Below, piece by piece: positions 32,949 to 41,460 of a DNA stretch of 64,000 bases. Source of the DNA: Devosia yakushimensis (lineage in GTDB: Bacteria; Pseudomonadota; Alphaproteobacteria; Rhizobiales; Devosiaceae); assembly GCF_030159855.1 (NCBI RefSeq), contig NZ_BSNG01000001.1:1054001-1118000 (forward strand), given 5' to 3'. The position numbers and the translations under genes are program-made. Each line of letters starts with the position of its first letter. The first letter of the stretch is position 1. The notes beneath the pieces are model-generated. The model saw only the letters and a program-made list of their open reading frames with translations. It made no database searches and was not told the origin of the DNA.

Positions 32949-33998
32949 TCACTTCATGTCGGTGGCGGGGACCAGTTCGCCGGAATTGATCTTGGCTTCG
33001 AGAGCGTCGACCTCGGAGCGGATTTCCGCTGGAACGAGCTTTTCGTAATAGCTGTTCTTGGAAATGCCGACCGCGCCTTCGGGCATGCCCAGCAGGAGGG
33101 CCGAGCCATAGGCGGCAGTGCCGTCAATGGTTTGCTGGAGGGCGAGGAAGAGGGAGTCGCCGACCTTCTTTTCCACCGAGGTAAAGATGACGTCGGCCTG
33201 GGCCGGATCGGTCTCGGCGAAGATTTCGGCCTGGTCGCTATCGACGCCGACGGCGAGTTTGCCGGCATCGCGCACGGCCTGCAGGGCGCCGATGCCGGTG
33301 CCGCCGGCAATCGGGAAGATCACGTCGGCTCCCTGGCCGAGCTGGGCCAGCGCCATTTCCTTGCCCTTGGCAGGATCGCTGAACGTGCCGGCGACGGTGT
33401 TCAGGATCTGGATATCAGGATTGGCGGCCTTGGCGCCTTCGTCGAACCCGACCTTGAAATCGGTGACGGTGGGGAATTCCATGCCGATAATGGTGCCCAG
33501 AATGCCCGATGTGGAGAGCTTGGCGGCGGCATAGCCGGCGAGATAGCCGGCGGCCGACGTCTGATATTGCAGGGCCAGCACATTCGAGCAGCAGCCTGTC
33601 GAGAAATCGGGGCTGTCGTCGAAAATGATGAACTTGGTATCGGGATATTCAGGCGCCAGCTTGGCGACAAAGCCGGTCATGTCGAACGTGCCGACGATGA
33701 CGACGTCATAGCCGGTGTCGGTGGCATCGGCCAAAGCCGGCTCCCAGCGGCCGCGATCATAACCGGCTTCGATGATCTTGATCTCGACCGGCAATTCGGC
33801 GGCTGCGCGCTCCACGCCGGCCGTTGCACTGTCGAGGAAGCTCTTGTCGCCGCGCGTGCCATGCAGCACGAGCGCGACGGTGAGCGGATTTTCAGCAGTG
33901 TATTCCTGTGCCTGCAGGGTGGCCGGAACTGCTGACGTCAGCAGGCCGGCGGCCAGCAGGAGACCGGCCGAACGGCGGGTCAGGGAACGAAACGACAT
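32949..33998 (-). CDS. BMP-family nucleoside-binding protein
   Basis: 349 residues with a signal peptide ending near residue 30 (ATLQAQEY); no lipobox cysteine, so it is a soluble periplasmic protein rather than a lipoprotein like BmpA/PnrA. The mature protein has LTVALVLHGTRGDKSFLDSATAGVERA, VVIVGTFDMTG, YLAGYAAAKLSTSGILGTIIGMEFPTVTDFKVGFDEGAK, GADVIFPIAGGTG and AVGVDSDQAEI, the family landmarks. These proteins bind purine nucleosides for import. Third gene of the operon from 36315, 24 bp after the nucleoside hydrolase gene. Confidence 0.92.
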   Translation of the reverse strand: MSFRSLTRRSAGLLLAAGLLTSAVPATLQAQEYTAENPLTVALVLHGTRGDKSFLDSATAGVERAAAELPVEIKIIEAGYDRGRWEPALADATDTGYDVVIVGTFDMTGFVAKLAPEYPDTKFIIFDDSPDFSTGCCSNVLALQYQTSAAGYLAGYAAAKLSTSGILGTIIGMEFPTVTDFKVGFDEGAKAANPDIQILNTVAGTFSDPAKGKEMALAQLGQGADVIFPIAGGTGIGALQAVRDAGKLAVGVDSDQAEIFAETDPAQADVIFTSVEKKVGDSLFLALQQTIDGTAAYGSALLLGMPEGAVGISKNSYYEKLVPAEIRSEVDALEAKINSGELVPATDMK

Positions 33999-34022
33999 GG
34001 GCGCACTCCGAGTTCGGGTTTG

Positions 34023-34964
34023 TCAGGGGGTATAGGCGATGGATGCCTTGTAGAGATCGACCAGGCGATCGATTTTGGCTTCTTCGACGAGCGTCACCAT
34101 GGGGGTGCCCAGGCGCCCGGAAGGATCGACCACGGTCATGCCGCGGGTGATGCCGGGGGCCAGCGCAACGTCCATGGAGGCGCGCAGCGACTTGGTGACG
34201 ATAGTGGGATCGACGACCACCGCAGCGGCTAGCGGATCGACAAAGCGAAACACGTCGCCGCCGCCATAGCTGGCATTGGTGCGGCGGGCGTGATCGGCCA
34301 GGGCTTCCGAAAAGGCCTTTTCGGGGCCGGCAGCCACTTTGGCGAAGGCGGTGTCGACGTCGGCGCCGCTCATATTGTGGGTGACGCAGGGCTCCCACGG
34401 GATGACGACGATGTCGATATCGGCCGAGAAGACCACCGAAGCGGCTTCGGGATCGGCATAGATATTGAACTCGGCGGCCGGGGTGGTGTTGCCGCGGCCA
34501 TATACGGTGGCGCCCATAATGGTGAGCTGGCCGATGCCGTTGATGATGGAGGGCTCAAGCCGCAGCGCCAAAGCCAGGTTGGTCAGCGGGCCGATCATCA
34601 GGAAATCGATCTTTTCGCCATTGCCGCCGGCTTCGCGGAAGGTCTGGCGCAGGAAGCCGATGGCGTCCTCGCTGGCGGGCTTGGCATTTTCGAGCGGGCG
34701 CGGGGCACCGCCCAGGCCGTCCTCGCCATGGATATATTTGGCGTCGATGATCTTTTGCGTCAGGGGGCGGTCGGCGCCCATATGCACGGGCACATTGGCA
34801 CCGGCGATAGCGAGGGTAGAGAGAATGTTGCGGGTGGCGGCATCGAGGCCGACATTGCCGAATACAGTGGTGATGGCGTCGGGCGTGCGGCCGCCCGCGA
34901 TGAGCATCAGCAGGGCCTGCGCGTCGTCAACGCCACCGTCGGTATCAAGAATCAGTTTGTTCAA
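34023..34964 (-). CDS. Nucleoside hydrolase
   Basis: 313 residues with TTG start at 34964; GAGG overlaps the upstream stop (TGAGG) five to six bases before it. LDTDGGVDDAQALL carries the ribose/calcium motif with Gly in place of the usual Pro, a known variant (DTDGGxDD). MIGPLTNLALAL, EFNIYADPEAASVV and PWEPCVTHNM follow. It should release purine bases from imported nucleosides. Being next to the binding-protein gene, it is the likely first cytosolic step for this importer. It shares little with the copy at 18262. Confidence 0.9.
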   Translation of the reverse strand: MNKLILDTDGGVDDAQALLMLIAGGRTPDAITTVFGNVGLDAATRNILSTLAIAGANVPVHMGADRPLTQKIIDAKYIHGEDGLGGAPRPLENAKPASEDAIGFLRQTFREAGGNGEKIDFLMIGPLTNLALALRLEPSIINGIGQLTIMGATVYGRGNTTPAAEFNIYADPEAASVVFSADIDIVVIPWEPCVTHNMSGADVDTAFAKVAAGPEKAFSEALADHARRTNASYGGGDVFRFVDPLAAAVVVDPTIVTKSLRASMDVALAPGITRGMTVVDPSGRLGTPMVTLVEEAKIDRLVDLYKASIAYTP

Positions 34965-34971
34965 ATTTGCC

Positions 34972-36315
34972 TCATGCGACCTGGCGCGCCCGTTCGACAC
35001 GCGCCCAGAAGTCCTGGTAAGTGGCCGAATAATTCGACCTGATGGATTGGTAGTCGGCGCGCTGTAGCATGCGATCGCGGACGATGTCTTCGCCGGCGAC
35101 CCAGACATGGGTAACGTCCCGGCCGCTGCCAGAATAGACGAGCACGGTCTCGATGTCCGGCGTTTCCGAATAGCCGGGCCCACGCATATCCACAGCGATG
35201 ATGTCAGCGGCCTTGCCGATTTCGAGCGAGCCGATCTCGTGGTCGAGGCCCAGAGCCTTGGCGCCCTCGATAGTGGCCATGCGGATCAGCTCGGCGCTGG
35301 AAATGGGCTGGGCTACGCCTTCGCGGTGGGAGGCGACGAGGCCCGCCACCCGCATTTCGGCGATCATGTCATAGGAATTGTTGGCGGCGACATTGTCGGT
35401 GCCCAGGGCGACGGTGACGCCGGCGGCCTTGAGCTTGACCACCGGGCAAATGCCCTCGCGGCCCGAGCGCAGACCCGCCGTGGCATTGTAGGAGACCGAG
35501 GCAGCGGGGGCGGCGGCGAAGATGGCAATGTCTTCGTCGGACAGGTCAAGGCAATGAGCGGCGTGCACGCGGCCGGCGAAGAAGCCGTCGCGGGAGAGGG
35601 CCTGGGTGGCGGTGAGGCCATATTGGGCCAGGGTCTGCTCGTTATCCTCGGGGCCCGCGGCCATGTGCAGGTGCATGCCGACGCCATATTTGACGGCCAT
35701 GTCGACTTCGGCGCGGAGCAGGTCTTCGGAATTGTCGACATAGGGGGCGTGGGGGCCGAACCAGGGGATGACCCGGCCATCGGCAGAGCGCTGCTTTTCG
35801 ATGAAGGCGGCGGCCTTGGCGAGCTCGTCCTCACCGCGATCCTTATCGCCGAGCTGGACAATGCCATAGGCGATGACGGCGCGCAGGCCGCTTTTACCGG
35901 CGGCTTCGGCGATTTCCTCGGCGAAGAAATACTGGTCGCAGAATGTGGTGGTGCCGCTCAGCACCATTTCGGCGCAGGAGAGGGCGACGGCGGGGCCGAT
36001 ATCGGAGGCGAGCAGGGAGAGTTCGGGCTCGCGGATGGAATTGTACCAGCCTTCCATGGTGAGGAGGCTCTGGCCTTCGGAGCAGCCGCGGAACAGAACC
36101 ATGGCCGAATGGGTGTGGGCGTTGATGAGGCCGGGCATGACGAGGTGACCGGGTAGGGCAATGACCTCGTCGAACGGAGTGGTATCGGGCCGGGTGGCCT
36201 TGGGGCCGGTTCCAGTGATGCGGCCATCCAGAAAGGCGACCCAGCCGCATTCATAAACGGTGTTTTCGGCATCGACGGTCAGGATTGTTGCGTCGTAGAT
36301 AAGAACAGAACTCAT
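34972..36315 (-). CDS. TRZ/ATZ-family amidohydrolase, purine deaminase candidate
   Basis: 447 residues. Metal ligands HTH (67/69) in PGLINAHTHSAM; HAPYVDNSEDLL; HLHMAAGPEDNEQT; AAHCLDLSDEDI; GTDNVAANNSYDM. This belongs with MtaD-like enzymes (methylthioadenosine/SAH deaminase) and other aminopurine deaminases. The usual HLxE glutamate is replaced by the GPEDN segment, so substrate may differ from MtaD. First gene of the seven-gene operon; a LacI-type operator is 14-27 bp upstream of its start. Confidence 0.85.
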   Translation of the reverse strand: MSSVLIYDATILTVDAENTVYECGWVAFLDGRITGTGPKATRPDTTPFDEVIALPGHLVMPGLINAHTHSAMVLFRGCSEGQSLLTMEGWYNSIREPELSLLASDIGPAVALSCAEMVLSGTTTFCDQYFFAEEIAEAAGKSGLRAVIAYGIVQLGDKDRGEDELAKAAAFIEKQRSADGRVIPWFGPHAPYVDNSEDLLRAEVDMAVKYGVGMHLHMAAGPEDNEQTLAQYGLTATQALSRDGFFAGRVHAAHCLDLSDEDIAIFAAAPAASVSYNATAGLRSGREGICPVVKLKAAGVTVALGTDNVAANNSYDMIAEMRVAGLVASHREGVAQPISSAELIRMATIEGAKALGLDHEIGSLEIGKAADIIAVDMRGPGYSETPDIETVLVYSGSGRDVTHVWVAGEDIVRDRMLQRADYQSIRSNYSATYQDFWARVERARQVA

Positions 36316-36328
36316 TTGACCTAGCCAA

Positions 36329-36364
36329 GTAAACCGCTTTACATGGCGAATTAACGCTAGTTAA
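36329..36364. promoter_or_regulatory. LacI-type operator and adjacent dyad
   Basis: GTAAACCGCTTTAC (36329-36342) is a near-perfect palindrome with the central CG typical of LacI-family operators. A second dyad, TTAACGCTAGTTAA (36351-36364), lies 9 bp away. Both are between the divergent operon start (36315) and the LacI gene (36503). The first element recurs before the PotD-like gene (27911-27924), so one regulator may control both importers. Confidence 0.72.
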
Positions 36365-36502
36365 CGGCACAATGTCAAATGCTATCGCAGATGATTTGCA
36401 CAAACCATATGCGAATGACGGAAATGCACAAGCCTGCGGCATGGCTCAGTGACATGCAGATGGCCGAGGATAGGCAATGAGTGCGAGAATCAGGGGTGGG
36501 GC

Positions 36503-37507
36503 ATGGCAACGCTGAGCGACGTGGCGGAAGAGGCGGGCCTGTCGCCGACGGCGGTGTCACGCTATCTCAATAACCGGATCGAGCTGCCGCAGGCGACGCG
36601 CGACCGGATCGATGCGGCGATTGCCAAGCTGGATTACCGGCCCAATCTTCTGGCCAAGCGGCTGTCTACCGGCAAGGCGGAGGCCATTAGCCTCGTGACG
36701 CCGGAAATCGGCAATCCATTTTTTGCGGAGCTGGCGGCGGCGGTGGAGGAAGAGGCAGAGCGCCATGGCTACGCCGTCTACATGTCTTCGACCCGGGGCG
36801 ACCGGGCGCGCGAGGTGGATGCCATCAAGCGGCTGCATGACCAGCATGTCGATGGGCTGATCATGATGACCAACCAGCCCGATGACGGCACGTTGGCCGA
36901 ACTGTTGGCGCGGCATGACAATGTTGTGTTGCTGGATGAGGATATTCCGGGCGTGTCGGTGCCGCGGGTATTCGTCGAGAACGAGCAGGGTGCCTATGCG
37001 GCGACACAGCTGCTGATCGAGGCCGGACATCGCGATATTGCTGTGATCAGCGGGCCGGTCGGGCTGATGAGCGTGCGCGAGCGGCTGGCGGGATTTCAGC
37101 GCGCCATGGGCGAGGCTGATATCGCGATCCGCGAGGAGTGGGTGTTGCTGGGGCAATATTCGCGGGAGTTCGGGCGGGCGGCGGCGGAGCGGCTGCTGGC
37201 GAGCGGGAAACGGCCCAGCGCGATTGTGGCTTGTTCGGATTATCTCGCCATCGGCGTGTTGCAGGCACTGCGGCAGGCCGGGGTTTCGGTGCCCGGTGAT
37301 ATCTCGCTGGTGGGTTTTGACGACATGCCCTTCGCCGAATTGGTGGACCCGGCCTTGACGACGGTGCGCCAGCCGGTTGCCGAAATGGGGCGGCTCGCCT
37401 TTGAGCGCCTGTTGGCGCTGATCAACAAGACCGAGACGGAAACGGTCACCCGGCTGCCGGTGGAGCTGGTGGTGCGAAAGTCGATCGCGCGTTTCGGGGG
37501 TGAATGA
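36503..37507 (+). CDS. LacI-family transcriptional regulator
   Basis: 334 residues from ATG 36503 (GGGGTGGGG upstream). Helix-turn-helix TLSDVAEEAGLSPTAVSRYLNN at residues 3-24 followed by a hinge (RPNLLAKRLSTGKAEAISLV); the rest is a periplasmic-binding-protein-like sensor (GNPFFAELAAAVEEEAERHGY; ISLVGFDDMPFAELVDPALTTVRQP). By context a purine base or nucleoside is the effector, as in PurR, but this is inference. Divergent from the transport/deaminase operon and 71 bp before the second ade-like gene. Confidence 0.93.
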   Translation: MATLSDVAEEAGLSPTAVSRYLNNRIELPQATRDRIDAAIAKLDYRPNLLAKRLSTGKAEAISLVTPEIGNPFFAELAAAVEEEAERHGYAVYMSSTRGDRAREVDAIKRLHDQHVDGLIMMTNQPDDGTLAELLARHDNVVLLDEDIPGVSVPRVFVENEQGAYAATQLLIEAGHRDIAVISGPVGLMSVRERLAGFQRAMGEADIAIREEWVLLGQYSREFGRAAAERLLASGKRPSAIVACSDYLAIGVLQALRQAGVSVPGDISLVGFDDMPFAELVDPALTTVRQPVAEMGRLAFERLLALINKTETETVTRLPVELVVRKSIARFGGE

Positions 37508-37578
37508 AAGTAGCGTTGATGGCCGGGCACGGCTTCGCTAAGCAGCGCATGGCATAAGCCGCAGGAGAGATTTAAGCC

Positions 37579-39441
37579 ATGGATTTGCCGGACGATCTGC
37601 TGATCAACGCCGCCGATGAGGTTCGTATCCGCCAGCATCTGGCGCTGGTGGCGCTGGGCAAGCGTCCGGCGGATCGCGCGGTGCGCGCCGGGCGTTTGCT
37701 CGATGTGCATGGGCGGCGCTGGCATGACGATCAGGAAGTGGTCATATCCGGGCGGCGGATTGCCTGGGTGGGGCCGGCGGGCGCCTATAAGGGCGAGGTT
37801 GCCGAACGTGCCGAGCGGCTAAATCTCCATGCGGTGCCGGGGTTTGGCGAGGTTCATAAACATATTGAATCAAGCCATTTGACGCCCGAGCATGAGGCGG
37901 CTTTGGTGCTGCCCTTTGGTAATACCTGGACCTGCGAGGCCAGCCACGAATTCTCCAATGTGGACGGACCGAATAATCTGCAATTCTGGCTGACGGCGCG
38001 GCAGGCGGGGTCGCCGATGAAGATCTTTCCGCTGCCGGGATCAGCTGTGCCGCCGACGGCCTATGAATGGGGCGGCGGGCATTTTGGCTATGACGAGCAG
38101 CAGAGCTTTCTCAAGCAGCAGCTGATGGTGGCTGGGCTCGACGAGGTGATGGATTGGCCGGCGGTGTGGAACCCGGACAACCCGTCTTATGAGCGGCTGT
38201 GGGGGATGATCCGGGCGACATTCGAGCAGCGCGGTGTGGTCGAGGGGCACGCGGCGGGCATGCGGGCGATTGACGATATCAATGCTTTCGCGGCGGCCGG
38301 CATGGCATCGGACCATGAGGCGTGGACGGCCGAGGAAGTGCGGGACAAGCTACGGCGCGGGTTGTTCATGGAGCTGCGGCCGCATTCGGCCAAGGAGATG
38401 ATTGGTGGGCTTTTAGCAGAGGGGCAGCAGGACTGGTCGCAGTTTGCGCTGTGTACCGATGACCGCTCGTGCTCGGACACGATGAAGCTGGGGGCGACCG
38501 ACCACAATGTGCGGCTGGCCATCGAGGCGGGGCTGGCTCCTGAGATCGCCATTCAGCTGGTGACCATCAATCCGGCGCGGCATATGCGGCTGACGCCATG
38601 GGTGGGCTCGATCGCGCCGGGGCGGTTTGCCGATCTGGTGCTGCTCGATGACGTGGCGAGCCTGTCCATTGCCGAGGTTTGGGCGGATGGGCTGCAGGTT
38701 TCAGAAGGTAGAGCCTATAGCGGGCCGCTGCCCAAGATTGCCTGGCCGGGCTGGGCGACGGGGACGGTGAATATTCAGCGTGAGATGAGCGCTGCGGATT
38801 TCGCGGTTGCGGCTGAGCCGGGGCGCGAGACCATGTCGGCAGCCATTCTGCGGCCGTTCCACTGGGCCGATGAGTTCATCACCATGGAACTGCCCGTTGT
38901 TGATGGGCTGGTGCAGCGGGACTCTGAGCGGAATGTCACCAAATTTGCCATTGTCGACCGGTTTTCGGGGCAGGGGCTGACGTCGAAAATGTTCTGGTTG
39001 GGCACCGGACCAAAGACGCCGGAGACGGCGCTGGCCTGCTCCATGGGGCATGACAAGCACAATATCTGGGTGGTGGGTTCGTCGGACGCGGCCATGGCCA
39101 AGGCTGTCAATGCGCTGCGGGAAACGCAAGGCGGCTGGGCGCTGGTGCGCGAGGGCAGGCTGGCGGCGACGGTGCGTTATGAGGTGGGTGGGCTGATGAC
39201 CTGCCGGCCGCCGGCGGAACTCGATGCCGAAATGCAGGCGCTTTATGCGGCGGCCGAGGGCATTGAATGGATGTATGAGCCCACCTTCTCGCCGCGCTGG
39301 TGGCCGGGTTTTCCCGAGCGGCTGGCCTTTGCCACGCTGACCTGTGCGCCCTGGCGCTGGGTGCTGGTGGCGCCATCGCCGCTGGCGCCGGAGGGGTTTG
39401 TGAATGTGGCGACGGGGGAGACGCACGCCATCGTTTGGTGA
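37579..39441 (+). CDS. Adenine deaminase family protein, divergent paralogue
   Basis: 620 residues. Corresponding motifs are present but altered: PGFGEVHKHIESSHLTP (His93, Lys94, His95) where Ade has DPHIHIESSMV; CEASHEFSNVDG; EGHAAGMRAIDDINAFAAAGMASDHEA; CTDDRSCSDTMKLGATDH; MGHDKHNIWVVGSSD. Metal-binding histidines and acidic residues are therefore retained. It is likely an aminopurine deaminase but perhaps not for adenine itself, since the window already has a canonical ade. Ribosome-binding site AGGAGAG about 12 bases upstream. Probably co-transcribed with the LacI gene. Confidence 0.82.
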   Translation: MDLPDDLLINAADEVRIRQHLALVALGKRPADRAVRAGRLLDVHGRRWHDDQEVVISGRRIAWVGPAGAYKGEVAERAERLNLHAVPGFGEVHKHIESSHLTPEHEAALVLPFGNTWTCEASHEFSNVDGPNNLQFWLTARQAGSPMKIFPLPGSAVPPTAYEWGGGHFGYDEQQSFLKQQLMVAGLDEVMDWPAVWNPDNPSYERLWGMIRATFEQRGVVEGHAAGMRAIDDINAFAAAGMASDHEAWTAEEVRDKLRRGLFMELRPHSAKEMIGGLLAEGQQDWSQFALCTDDRSCSDTMKLGATDHNVRLAIEAGLAPEIAIQLVTINPARHMRLTPWVGSIAPGRFADLVLLDDVASLSIAEVWADGLQVSEGRAYSGPLPKIAWPGWATGTVNIQREMSAADFAVAAEPGRETMSAAILRPFHWADEFITMELPVVDGLVQRDSERNVTKFAIVDRFSGQGLTSKMFWLGTGPKTPETALACSMGHDKHNIWVVGSSDAAMAKAVNALRETQGGWALVREGRLAATVRYEVGGLMTCRPPAELDAEMQALYAAAEGIEWMYEPTFSPRWWPGFPERLAFATLTCAPWRWVLVAPSPLAPEGFVNVATGETHAIVW

Positions 39442-39469
39442 GGGCGGTCTACCCGTATGCAAGGCGCCC

Positions 39470-39958
39470 TTACAGCGTCTTGAACATCACGTAGCTGTCC
39501 ACATAGCCATGTGCCGGGTGGTTGAACGCCTTGGGCAGGGTGCCGACGATGTCGAAGCCGAGGGACTGCCAGAGGGCGACGGCGCGGGTGTTGGTGGAGA
39601 CGACGTGGTTGAACTGCATGGCGCGGAAGCCGCGCTCGGCGGCGCGGATCAGCGAGTGCTGGCACATGGCGCGGGCGACACCTTTCCCCTGGGCTGCGGG
39701 GGCTGTCATGTAGCCGCAATTGGCGACGTGGGCGCCGCCGCCCTGCTGGTTGGCCATGAGATAGTAAGTGCCCAGGATTACGCCGTTTTCCTCGGCGACG
39801 AAGACTTCGTGCGTGGGGCCGAGCCAATAGGCGAGGACGCCTGAAGCATCGAGATCGCGGGCGATAGCGTAGGTCTCGCCGCCGGCGAGGACCGGCGCGA
39901 CGATGGCGAGGATAGATTCGCGATCAGCCTCAGCGGCCGGGCGGATTTGCAGCGTCAT
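39470..39958 (-). CDS. GNAT-family N-acetyltransferase
   Basis: 162 residues from the ATG at 39958 (an ATG at 39973 adds five residues and is equally possible). IRPAAEADRESILAIV opens the fold; the acetyl-CoA loop is VANCGYMTAPAAQGKGVARAMCQHSL with Q-x-x-G-x-A. Residues NHVVSTNTRAVALWQSLGFDIVGTLPKAFNH are the usual C-terminal part. It acetylates an amine of unknown nature. Overlaps the upstream MFS gene by 29 bp, so the two are coupled. Confidence 0.87.
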   Translation of the reverse strand: MTLQIRPAAEADRESILAIVAPVLAGGETYAIARDLDASGVLAYWLGPTHEVFVAEENGVILGTYYLMANQQGGGAHVANCGYMTAPAAQGKGVARAMCQHSLIRAAERGFRAMQFNHVVSTNTRAVALWQSLGFDIVGTLPKAFNHPAHGYVDSYVMFKTL

Positions 39959-41270
39959 TATCGTCTTCATCAATGGGTGGGACGCGGATCTGGCCAGGTG
40001 GGGCCATGTCCGGGATTATAGGTTTGTTGGCGATGGATGGGCGGTGGCGCAGCTCGAACCGCCAGGAGGCGGTAGCAAAGAGGATAAAGGCTACGGCCAC
40101 GCAACCTGCCGCGGCAACCCAGGGTGCGCCGGGGAAATAGCCGGGGGAATCGGGCGCCGAGGTGAAATAGGAAAAAATCTGGGTGGCGATGACCGGGCCG
40201 ATAATGGTGGCCAGTGAATTGGCGGCGTTGACCGCGCCCTGCAACTCGCCCTGGGCATTGTCTGGCACCTGCCGGGAGAGGACGCCATTGATGGCGGGCG
40301 GGGCAAGGCCGCTGATCGCGCCGATCATGATGAAGACGTAGAGATAGAAGACCTGATCGGTGAAGGCGACGCCGATAAAGGCGGCGATGGCGGCCAACAG
40401 GCCGAGCATGGCCACGGGTGGCTCGCCGACGCGTTTGACCAGGGGGCCGACGAGGAAGGCCTGGCAGATGGCAAAGCCAATGCCGAAGGCGCCCAGCGCG
40501 CGGCCGATATTGGATGAGCTGAAGCGGAAGACTTCGGTCGTGAACCAACTGAACACGGTGGGCAACGCCTGGGCGGCCAGCGAGAAAGCGAACAACACGG
40601 CCAGCAACCAGAGCACGACGGGGTATTTGCGCAGGGCAATCACGGCGCCGAAGGGATTGGCGCGGCGGATGTCGAACTTGCGACGGGCGTGCTTGGGCAG
40701 GCTTTCGGGCAGGATGAAAAGGCCGAAGAGGAAGTTGGCGAAAGCCAGGCCCGCGGCAGCAAAGAAGGGGACGCGCGGGCCCAGTTCGCCCAATTCGCCG
40801 CCGATGACAGGGCCGATGATGAAACCCAGGCCAAAGGCCGCACCGATGAGGCCGAAGCGGTGCGTACGCTTATGCGGCGGGGTGATGTCGGCCATGTAGG
40901 CGGTGGCGGTGGCGACGGCGGCGCCGGCGACGCCTGCGATGATGCGGCCGACGAACAGGTACCAGACGAAGGGGGCGATCGCCATCATCAGGTAGTCGAA
41001 GGTGAGGCCGAGCAGCGAGCAGAGAAGGACCGGGCGGCGGCCGAAGCGGTCCGAGAGATTGCCGAGCACCGGCGAAAAAACGAACTGCATGAAGGCGTAG
41101 GCGAAGACGAGGTAGCCGCCGATGACCACGGCATTGGCAACGCTGCCGCCGGTCAGCTCTTCCAGCAGCTCGGGCATGACCGGCACGATGATGCCGACAC
41201 CGATCATGTCGAGCAGAATGGTGACCAGGATACAGGCCAGCGTCAGGCGGGAGCGGGTCGCAGCTTGCAT
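39930..41270 (-). CDS. MFS transporter, TCR/Tet-like multidrug efflux protein
   Basis: 446 residues, twelve membrane segments. FSPVLGNLSDRFGRRPVLLCSL near residues 65-86 is the major-facilitator loop 2-3 motif; the first segment DMIGVGIIVPVMPELLEEL and GRIIAGVAGAAVATATAYMADIT are those of the TetA/TCR group. A proton-coupled exporter of drugs or metabolites; tetracycline is only the archetype. A hydrophilic C-terminal tail of about 40 residues overlaps the GNAT start. Confidence 0.87.
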   Translation of the reverse strand: MQAATRSRLTLACILVTILLDMIGVGIIVPVMPELLEELTGGSVANAVVIGGYLVFAYAFMQFVFSPVLGNLSDRFGRRPVLLCSLLGLTFDYLMMAIAPFVWYLFVGRIIAGVAGAAVATATAYMADITPPHKRTHRFGLIGAAFGLGFIIGPVIGGELGELGPRVPFFAAAGLAFANFLFGLFILPESLPKHARRKFDIRRANPFGAVIALRKYPVVLWLLAVLFAFSLAAQALPTVFSWFTTEVFRFSSSNIGRALGAFGIGFAICQAFLVGPLVKRVGEPPVAMLGLLAAIAAFIGVAFTDQVFYLYVFIMIGAISGLAPPAINGVLSRQVPDNAQGELQGAVNAANSLATIIGPVIATQIFSYFTSAPDSPGYFPGAPWVAAAGCVAVAFILFATASWRFELRHRPSIANKPIIPDMAPPGQIRVPPIDEDDNDAANPPGR

Positions 41271-41460
41271 ACGGTGGCGCTAACCTTTGTGAATCTGGGT
41301 GCCCCATGCGGGCTGGTTGGTGTCGCGCAGTTGACACAGCCGGATCGGCCAAAGCAAGGCCGAAGGGTGCCGCAGGCGGTATGCGCGACAGGGTAACGCG
41401 GGAAGATCGCGAGTCGTTTCAGGGCTTTAACTCGGATGGTTCGTGGGACGATTCAAGCCC

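Noticed and set aside
33999..34022. Purine riboswitch before the BMP gene
   Set aside because: Only 24 bases separate it from the preceding gene; no aptamer-like conserved loops were seen there or before the operon start.
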